From Deltaproteobacteria bacterium (GTDB taxonomy: Bacteria > UBA10199 > DSSB01 > JACPFA01): 64,000 nucleotides of DNA. Each line of letters begins with the position of its first letter. The stretch's first letter is position 1. Under the pieces are notes generated by a model that made no database searches, was not told where the DNA came from, and worked only from the letters and a program-made list of their open reading frames with translations. A program made the position numbers and the translations under genes. The stretch lies in contig JACPFA010000042.1 of NCBI GenBank assembly GCA_016183235.1, positions 62,001 to 126,000 of the forward strand, given 5' to 3'. Below, in pieces: positions 58,259 to 64,000 of the stretch.

Positions 58259-58677
58259 ACCGGTTGACTCACTTGAGGATGGTGATGACAAGAACAATTC
58301 GCGTCCTCTGCTTTCCAAATAGGAACGAGTTTTTTAATTTGTTCAATCACATAGCGACAGGCGGCAAAGGCTTCGATCCGATGCTCGGAGGATACGGCAA
58401 TCGCCACCGCAATCTCACCAACAGGCACCCACCCCGCACGATGAACAATGGAAATCCTTTCCAGGGGCCATTGCTGACTAGCCTCCGAACAAATTTTCCC
58501 AAATTGTTTGAGAGCCATGGTGGAATAAACTTCGTATTGAAGACCCTGAATACCAGGTTCAGCACGCACCCTGCCTATAAAGGGCACAATCGCGCCGCTC
58601 ATAGGGGTCAAGACCGATTCGATCACCTCTGCAACTTGAATGGCTTCGTTGGTAATTTTAAGCATATTAGCCTCCAC
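58252..58677 (-). CDS. moaE: Molybdopterin synthase catalytic subunit MoaE
   Basis: 141 residues from the GTG at 58677, or 137 from the ATG at 58665. It has GAIVPFIGRVRAEPGIQGLQ, the central LEYEAY-like segment LQYEVYSTMA, VHRAGWVPVGEIAVAIAVSS and the catalytic Lys region IKKLVPIWKAEDA. The C-terminus is unusually Cys/His-rich (NCSCHHHPQ). It transfers sulfur from MoaD to precursor Z. Confidence 0.93.
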   Translation of the reverse strand: MEANMLKITNEAIQVAEVIESVLTPMSGAIVPFIGRVRAEPGIQGLQYEVYSTMALKQFGKICSEASQQWPLERISIVHRAGWVPVGEIAVAIAVSSEHRIEAFAACRYVIEQIKKLVPIWKAEDANCSCHHHPQVSQPVC

Positions 58678-58912
58678 TCACGGGGGGTATAAAAGCAACT
58701 TCGTCCCCATCCTGTACCCAGGTGTCATAAGGCACATACTCTCCATTCACCGCCACCCTCACCCAACTCCTCCATCGCTTGGCTTCGGTAATATCGTCGA
58801 ATAGATCTAAAAAAATTTGCTCCGCCGTACAGGGCTTGAAGAAATCAAAGGCTTTCTCGGACGCTTTAAAATAATCTTTTAATTGAGAAAAAAATTTAAC
58901 TTGGACTGTCAT
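58667..58912 (-). CDS. moaD: Molybdopterin synthase sulfur carrier MoaD
   Basis: 81 residues, ubiquitin-like, from MTVQVKFF (five upstream codons rejected; the ATGA overlap with the moeA stop supports this). It ends in VAFIPPVSGG, the Gly-Gly tail that is adenylated and thiocarboxylated. Confidence 0.95.
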   Translation of the reverse strand: MTVQVKFFSQLKDYFKASEKAFDFFKPCTAEQIFLDLFDDITEAKRWRSWVRVAVNGEYVPYDTWVQDGDEVAFIPPVSGG

Positions 58913-60189
58913 GGTAGTTCCTCCCATAATTCGACTTCAACCGATTCTCCAATTCCAATACGGTCTTTTGTTTCAGGAATGAGGATGACTCCATTGGCAT
59001 CGGCCAAGGTCTTAAGCCGAGCCGAACCCTGCGGCCCAGCAGGACGAGCCAAATATTCCCCATCACAATATTGAAGGGTTGCTCGCAGATAATCTTCTTT
59101 TCCTAGCGAACCAACACACACTTCTGTCGCCCTAGCCAGGCGGCGTGGGCGCATACACTCCCCTGCCCCCATCATTTTTAACAGGGCAGGGCGAACGAAA
59201 CGATCGAAGGTCACCCAAGCCGACACCGGGTTTCCTGGTAACCCAAAGATGAGTTGCTGATCAAAACGCGCAAACAACAAAGGTTTTCCAGGCTTGATTG
59301 CAATTTTATGAAACAAAATTTCAGCGCCCATCTTGGCCAAAATCTTTGGCACAAAATCATAATCCCCCGCTGAAACACCCCCCATACAAAGGATAACATC
59401 CACCCCTGGTGAGGCTTTAAAACAATCTTCTAATTGTTTTTCGTTGTCCCTTACCCACAAAATTTCATCGGGTGTAATACCTATCTCCTCTAAAGCAGCG
59501 ACGATGCTGGGGCCATTGCTATTATAAATTTGCCCCTCTTTCAAAGGCACCCCGGGTTTTACCAGTTCATCACCCGTGACAATGACCCTTGTCTTAGGTT
59601 TCGCGCCTACCCAAACATGTTCAAGCCCTAAGCTCGATAGTAAGGCAATCCCTCGCGAGGTAATACGAGTGCCTCGTGATAAAACTAACTCGCCTTCTAC
59701 GATATCCTCTCCAACTTTTCGGACATGTCGGCCCGGTTTTAAGGGTTGGGTAACAACCAGCATTTGGGTCAAGTCTTGACATGAGACAGGTTTTAAACTT
59801 TCTTGACTAACCTGTCTCATGTCAAGACTTGACCCCATTACGCATTCCTCAAAGGGAATCACCGCGTCTGCTCCCGGAGGAATCGGAGCCCCCGTCATGA
59901 TCCGAATGGCCTGCCCTGGTTGGAGGGGTGTTGTCCGCAGGGGGTCACCTGCCGCGAGGGTTCCTACGATCTTCAGTGAAACAGGGTGGCCGACAGAAGC
60001 AACTTCGGTATCATGATGGCAGAGGGCATAGCCATCCATGGCAGAATGATCAAAGACAGGAAGATCGATGGGGGCAAGAAGCGATGAGGCAAGATAACGA
60101 TAAAGGGCATCGATCAGAGAAACTTTTTCTGAAGAGAGGGATCGAACAGAGGCGAGAATTTTTTCATGGGCTTCTGACGCAGATATCAC
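58909..60189 (-). CDS. moeA: Molybdopterin molybdotransferase MoeA with a repeat-encoded insertion
   Basis: 426 residues. Motifs: VFDHSAMDGYAL, RIMTGAPIPPGADAVIPFEE, a central MPT-binding-like domain with RVIVTGDEL and CMGGVSAGDYDFV, and the C-terminal LFGLPGNPVSAWVTF. It inserts molybdate into adenylylated molybdopterin. About 25 residues at 118-143 (MRQVSQESLKPVSCQDLTQ) are coded by the palindrome at 59766-59836. The insert sits between ADAVIPFEE and the VVTQPLKPGRHVRKVGED beta region, a surface stretch, so activity may be kept. First gene of the leftward cofactor operon. Confidence 0.95.
   Translation of the reverse strand: MISASEAHEKILASVRSLSSEKVSLIDALYRYLASSLLAPIDLPVFDHSAMDGYALCHHDTEVASVGHPVSLKIVGTLAAGDPLRTTPLQPGQAIRIMTGAPIPPGADAVIPFEECVMGSSLDMRQVSQESLKPVSCQDLTQMLVVTQPLKPGRHVRKVGEDIVEGELVLSRGTRITSRGIALLSSLGLEHVWVGAKPKTRVIVTGDELVKPGVPLKEGQIYNSNGPSIVAALEEIGITPDEILWVRDNEKQLEDCFKASPGVDVILCMGGVSAGDYDFVPKILAKMGAEILFHKIAIKPGKPLLFARFDQQLIFGLPGNPVSAWVTFDRFVRPALLKMMGAGECMRPRRLARATEVCVGSLGKEDYLRATLQYCDGEYLARPAGPQGSARLKTLADANGVILIPETKDRIGIGESVEVELWEELP
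59766..59836. repeat. GGGTCAAGTCTTGAC hairpin inside moeA, copy 2
   Basis: Perfect arms GGGTCAAGTCTTGACATGAG and complement around a 17-bp loop. Same family as 45371-45441. It keeps the reading frame of moeA. Confidence 0.9.
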
Positions 60190-60472
60190 ATCTTCTCCTT
60201 TTCAATTCAGTCCCTATCGTGGGACATCGGAAGACAAAACCGTTTCCAGTTCTGCCCCGTTCCCCCTGCCATATCTTTTTTCAAGACTTAGGCAGGAGGA
60301 ATTGGAGTTTGACTAAACTATGAAACACAATAAAAAAGATCAAAATGATGCCACACAGCTTACTGCATGATCTTCGTCAGCAAGAGAAAGCAGGAGGGAG
60401 AAGTGGGGTCGGTTCACCTCTAACGCAATGTCAACAACTCCGTTCGGATGGTTTCGTCAATCCGGAGGAAAA
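60190..60472. other. Intergenic stretch without a recognisable gene
   Basis: The 283 bp between the narK2-type gene and moeA show no credible coding frame, repeat family member or clear promoter. The moeA operon promoter should lie here, but no box was convincing. Confidence 0.5.
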
Positions 60473-62011
60473 CTAACACTTTATTTCCGCCCCCCTCCGC
60501 CCATACCACCACCAACAGGCCAAGAGGCAGGTCGCGTAATAGACGGCAAACCCGTAGAAGGCGTATTCGGGCGTTTTCGCCTCGATCTGCGAGCCAAAGA
60601 CCTTTGGGATGATAAACGATCCGTAAGCAGCGACGGCTGCTGTCCAACCAAGTACGGGCCCTGCCTGGTCCATTTTAAAGATGATGGGCACCATGCGGAA
60701 AGTGGAGCCATTGCCTATTCCGGTGGTGACAAATAGAACAAGAAAAAGGGTCAGGAAAGGAAGGAAGAACTGTTCCGGGGAGGCCGAGGCCCCCGCCGCC
60801 TTGATGCAATACGCTGTTCCAAAGGCGGCGCCGATCATGATGACCGTATCCCAGAAAGTCACCTTAGCGCCCCCCCACTTATCGGAAAGCCATCCCCCCA
60901 GGGGGCGGGCGATTGAGCCGACAAGCGGCCCCAACCAGGCATACGCAAAGGGATTGGGGGCACGGGGGTTGGGAGTTCCATCCGGAAGCTGACCAAAGAC
61001 AATCCGGATTAAAAGGGGGAGCGCGGCGGAATAGCCGATGAATGAACCGAAGGTCATTACGTACAAGTAGGTCATGATCCAGGTATGCTTGTTCTTGAAG
61101 ATGGCGAAGACCCGGTCGATTCGGTTTTTCATCTCCCCTCGGATCAACTTCATAAGGGCCAACGTGACAAGGATGGTCGTGGGAAGAACAATCCACATAT
61201 TTATTTTTAATTGGATTAGCAAGGCGGAGCCCACGAGGGTTCCAACAAAACCGATAATACCCAAACCCGTTACCTTGAGGATCGCCACGACGGGATGCCC
61301 CACGTCGTACATGGGAAGGGTATCCAATCCCCACCAGGCAATCAGACCCAACAGGGCCAGAAGGGGCACCCACGCAAGACCGTTGTTCTGAATCCAGATC
61401 CATTGGCCAGCCCTGGGCCCCGAGGTCGCCATGATTCCATCGCCCCCCAAGGCCCCGAAGAGGGGAACGGCAACCGCCAATGGCAAAAGCACCTGCATCA
61501 AGCTGACCCCCAGATTGCCCAAACCGGCATTGAGCCCCAACGCCAGGCCCTGCCGCCGTCTCGGGAAAAAATGGGTGATATTGGCCATCGACGAGGAAAA
61601 ATTTCCACCCCCGATTCCGGAAAGAGCCGCGAGGACGACGAAAATCTCATAGGGAGTTGTCGTGTGTTGCAGGGCAATCCCGGCGCCCAGAGAGGGAAGG
61701 ATGAGCAGCAACGTGGACACAGAGATGACGATCCGCCCCCCTGCAATGGTAATCATGAAAGAATTGACGATGCGGAGTGTCGCGCCGGATAAGCCCGCGA
61801 TGGCAGAAAGCGTGAAGAGCTGGGCATCGGTGAAGGGAAAGCCCAGATTCTTCATCTGAACGGTGATGATGCTCCAGAAAAGCCAGATTGCGAAAGAGCA
61901 GGCCAGACAAGGAATTGAGACGGCGAGATTGCGTGCCGCGTGGTGCTTCCCCTCCTCCCATGACAGAGGATCTTCGGGGTCCCAGTGCTGTATCCTCAAT
62001 GTTGTTGCCAT
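60473..62011 (-). CDS. narK: NarK2-type nitrate/nitrite transporter (MFS)
   Basis: 512 residues from MATTLRIQHWDPED (29 upstream codons, which overlap narK1, are rejected). Twelve membrane helices are expected. NarK signatures are AALSGIGGGNFSSSMANITH and LNAGLGNLGVSLMQ in the first half, and a matching Gly-rich motif near TTGIGNGSTFRMVPIIF in the second. This form usually exchanges nitrate and nitrite. The DNA is visibly richer in G+C than its neighbours, which suggests separate acquisition. It is 16 bp downstream of narK1. Confidence 0.92.
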   Translation of the reverse strand: MATTLRIQHWDPEDPLSWEEGKHHAARNLAVSIPCLACSFAIWLFWSIITVQMKNLGFPFTDAQLFTLSAIAGLSGATLRIVNSFMITIAGGRIVISVSTLLLILPSLGAGIALQHTTTPYEIFVVLAALSGIGGGNFSSSMANITHFFPRRRQGLALGLNAGLGNLGVSLMQVLLPLAVAVPLFGALGGDGIMATSGPRAGQWIWIQNNGLAWVPLLALLGLIAWWGLDTLPMYDVGHPVVAILKVTGLGIIGFVGTLVGSALLIQLKINMWIVLPTTILVTLALMKLIRGEMKNRIDRVFAIFKNKHTWIMTYLYVMTFGSFIGYSAALPLLIRIVFGQLPDGTPNPRAPNPFAYAWLGPLVGSIARPLGGWLSDKWGGAKVTFWDTVIMIGAAFGTAYCIKAAGASASPEQFFLPFLTLFLVLFVTTGIGNGSTFRMVPIIFKMDQAGPVLGWTAAVAAYGSFIIPKVFGSQIEAKTPEYAFYGFAVYYATCLLACWWWYGRRGAEIKC

Positions 62012-62027
62012 ACTTTCGAACCCTTTC

Positions 62028-63419
62028 TCAAGGAACCGCCTTGTACGGACGCGGTCCTTTGATTGCCTGCAGTTCAGAGGGTCGCGTTTCAATATCATTT
62101 TTCAATTGCGGAGTAGCCTGTTTCAACATTTGGATGACCGTCAGATGAAACCAAACAAAGCTTATCAGGGTCACCAAAAAAAGCACAAAGAAAGTACTCT
62201 GCGGCAACCACGACCCTTGGTAGGCATAACCGAAAATAGGCGGAAGAAAGAACCCACCCAAGGCCCCTAACATGCCCACCAAGCCACCCACAGCGCCCAC
62301 ATCTCGGGGAAAGTAATCAGGGATATATTTATAAACAGCCGCCTTTCCAATGCCCATGCAAGCACCCACCAGAAAAACCAACGATACAAAACCCCAAAGC
62401 GGCATGATAAAGGGAAGCACTTCGTGAGCCCCACTCGCAGCAAAACGACTGGAGACATAAAGCACAATATGGCCATTGGGAGCTGAGAGCAGAAACGTTG
62501 CAACGGTCATCACACCTAAAACAAGATACATGATGCGACGCGCACCAAAGCGGTCAGACAGCCAACCTCCCAGGGGCCGAAGGAGGCTGGCCGGAAAAAT
62601 AAAAGAGGCCGTGAGCAGAGCTGCTGTTTGTAACTTAAGGCCAAAGACATCTACATAATATTTGGGAAGCCAAACCGAAAGCGCCACGTAGGCACCAAAC
62701 ACCACCACATAATAAAGACTAAACCGCCACACGCGAATATATTTCAAGGGGCGTAGCATTTCAAAAAAACTTCGCCCATGGCCTGGCTTATGGTCGTGCG
62801 AAGGAGTGCAGGCCCAAGTCAGCACGGCTAAGAGAACAAGTAGCACACTGTAGAGAACAGGAACGAACCGCCAACCGCCGGGTAGTCGCCCTCCCCACAA
62901 CCCTGCCGCAGGCACTATGGCAATGAGGACAGGGCCAATAAACTTCGTAATCGAAGCACCTACATTGCCTGCGCCAAAGACACCCAAGGCAAAACCTTGG
63001 CTCTGTTTAGGAAACCAGGCCGAATTCCACGCAATGCCAACGGAAAAAAGATTGCCGCCCAAACCCACCAAAAAGGCATAGATCATGAGTTCATGAAAGG
63101 AATGCGTGTATGCAATTAAATAAGTGGGCACGGCCGTGCCGAGCAAAAGCATGATGGTCACCCATCGGCCGCCAATACGATCGGTTAGTATGCCAAACAA
63201 CAAACGCCAGATAGACCCGTTCAAAATAGCGACCGCCGTCAACCAACCAAACTGAACATCGTTTAAACCAAATTCTTTACGGATGGGAATCCCCAGCACC
63301 CCAAACATCAACCAAACTGCAAAGGCAACCGTAAAATCAAGGGTCGAAAAGGTAAGCACACGGCCTCGACCCTTGTTTTCAATGGCCTGCTCACGAATTT
63401 TCTGAGTGGCGTGAGTCAT
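62028..63419 (-). CDS. narK: NarK1-type nitrate transporter (MFS)
   Basis: 463 residues from MTHATQKIREQ, 4 bp past the stop of the hemerythrin gene. Motifs: FGILTDRIGGRWVTIMLLLG, GLGGNLFSVGIAWNSAWFPK, GVFGAGNVGASITKFIGP and LGGWLSDRFGARRIMYLV. This form resembles the proton-coupled importer of NarK1-NarK2 pairs. Base composition is like the rest of the window, unlike narK2. Confidence 0.93.
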   Translation of the reverse strand: MTHATQKIREQAIENKGRGRVLTFSTLDFTVAFAVWLMFGVLGIPIRKEFGLNDVQFGWLTAVAILNGSIWRLLFGILTDRIGGRWVTIMLLLGTAVPTYLIAYTHSFHELMIYAFLVGLGGNLFSVGIAWNSAWFPKQSQGFALGVFGAGNVGASITKFIGPVLIAIVPAAGLWGGRLPGGWRFVPVLYSVLLVLLAVLTWACTPSHDHKPGHGRSFFEMLRPLKYIRVWRFSLYYVVVFGAYVALSVWLPKYYVDVFGLKLQTAALLTASFIFPASLLRPLGGWLSDRFGARRIMYLVLGVMTVATFLLSAPNGHIVLYVSSRFAASGAHEVLPFIMPLWGFVSLVFLVGACMGIGKAAVYKYIPDYFPRDVGAVGGLVGMLGALGGFFLPPIFGYAYQGSWLPQSTFFVLFLVTLISFVWFHLTVIQMLKQATPQLKNDIETRPSELQAIKGPRPYKAVP

Positions 63420-63423
63420 GGGG

Positions 63424-63990
63424 CTACCCCTTTGGTTGCATGGCATCAAATTCGGTCGTGGAAATCAATTGGTGGGCCATAGGAAATAAAATATGGTCTT
63501 CGCGAAAAATATGCAGACGCAAAAGTTCAACTAATTGTTTGCCCTCTTCTAATGCTGCATCCAGCACCACTAACTTTGACCGTTCGTCAGGAAGACGAAA
63601 AGTGAGCCCTAAAAAATTGATAATGACCGCTGCTAGCTGCACGGCCTTGTGATGATCATCCTCCATCATATCAACCGGTGTGGTCGTTGCTCCGACGTGG
63701 TGTTCGCCTTTATCCAGAAGCCGTTTGCTCAGCAATGGGAAAAAAGTAACTTCTTCTCGATGACTGTGTGTGGCAAACTCCTGATCAAAAAAATGGAAAA
63801 AGTGACGAAGTTTTTGATCGAGTTCTTTTGTAAACCCTGTTTTTTGAATACAAAGGATGGCCTCTTCAAATAAAGCAAGCTCCTTCATGAAAGAAACATG
63901 TTCCTCCATAAACTTTCTTAAAAAAGGATGCATGGCAGCAGGCTCAACAGACGTCGTGCTGGGCGGGGCATAGGCATCGGGTGGATCCAT
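63424..63990 (-). CDS. Hemerythrin-like (HHE) protein
   Basis: 188 residues, one hemerythrin/HHE four-helix domain. Candidate di-iron ligands lie in MEEHVSFMKE, FATHSHREEVTFFP, MMEDDHHKAV and LRLHIFREDHILFPMA. Such proteins bind oxygen or nitric oxide or repair iron centres, fitting a nitrate-respiration operon. The frame has no stop before the window edge, so a longer N-terminus is possible. It lies 4 bp before narK1. Confidence 0.88.
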   Translation of the reverse strand: MDPPDAYAPPSTTSVEPAAMHPFLRKFMEEHVSFMKELALFEEAILCIQKTGFTKELDQKLRHFFHFFDQEFATHSHREEVTFFPLLSKRLLDKGEHHVGATTTPVDMMEDDHHKAVQLAAVIINFLGLTFRLPDERSKLVVLDAALEEGKQLVELLRLHIFREDHILFPMAHQLISTTEFDAMQPKG

Positions 63991-64000
63991 GGGAGACAGG

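Noticed and set aside
60320-60370. Short plus-strand frame of 16 codons starting ATGAAACACAATAAAAAAG
   Set aside because: Too short, the purine-rich stretch upstream is too distant to be its ribosome site, and there is no conservation evidence.

Overview
The window looks like a chromosome segment of a Gram-negative, deltaproteobacteria-like organism (Myxococcota/Bdellovibrionota-type or an uncultured relative). The evidence is inference from content: a non-flagellar type III secretion system (T3SS) of flagellar architecture, FHA/PEGA/TPR signalling proteins, sigma-54 regulation, lipoproteins, and intergenic spaces packed with palindromic repeats. No rRNA, tRNA, CRISPR array, prophage or intact insertion sequence was seen.

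Region 1 (1-25.5 kb) is the T3SS locus. A PEGA protein and an FHA-sigma-54 activator lie at the left edge. From about 20 kb back to 2.7 kb, on the minus strand, run small helical and Gly-rich putative substrates, TPR chaperone-like proteins, sctJ (lipoprotein), a FliA-class sigma factor, sctI, a FliG-like gene, sctL, sctN, sctO, a FliK/SctP-like gene, sctQ, a FliN-like gene, a FliO-like gene, sctR, sctS and sctT. The core order reproduces the flagellar series F-(E)-G-H-I-J-K-M-N-O-P-Q-R, yet the ring protein is injectisome-like and no rod, hook or filament gene is present. A Crp/Fnr regulator, an FHA-TM-PEGA-TPR protein, a TPR protein and a double-FHA membrane protein follow. sctV is detached at 31.5-33.6 kb; sctU, a secretin and a standard sctD are not in the window.

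The control signals suggest a cascade. A sigma-54 promoter precedes the FliA-like sigma gene, and a shared motif GCAACt-N17-CGATAA (read on the minus strand) precedes three substrate-like genes. A 15-bp-spaced variant precedes two small unknown genes elsewhere.

Region 2 (25.6-31.3 kb) holds a two-gene cassette encoding a secreted protein and a 1465-residue lipoprotein with thrombospondin type-3 calcium repeats and a C-terminal HEIGH motif. Region 3 (33.7-55 kb) is mostly housekeeping: argJ, secA, a single-domain response regulator, uvrD/pcrA, glmS, an alkaline-phosphatase-superfamily membrane protein, a damaged HigBA module, a TumE/TumA module, glmU, a secreted Gly-rich protein, a TatT-like lipoprotein, ssb, trxB and comM. 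Region 4 (55-64 kb) is a molybdenum-cofactor operon (moeA-moaD-moaE-mobA-moaA-moaC/mogA fusion-tauE) next to two NarK-type nitrate transporters and a hemerythrin-like protein, pointing to nitrate respiration with nitrate reductase probably beyond the right edge.

Several palindromic repeat families occupy many gaps. Some have a shared core but private outer arms for each locus, and some have entered genes: uvrD twice, moeA once in frame, and higB, whose N-terminus is lost.
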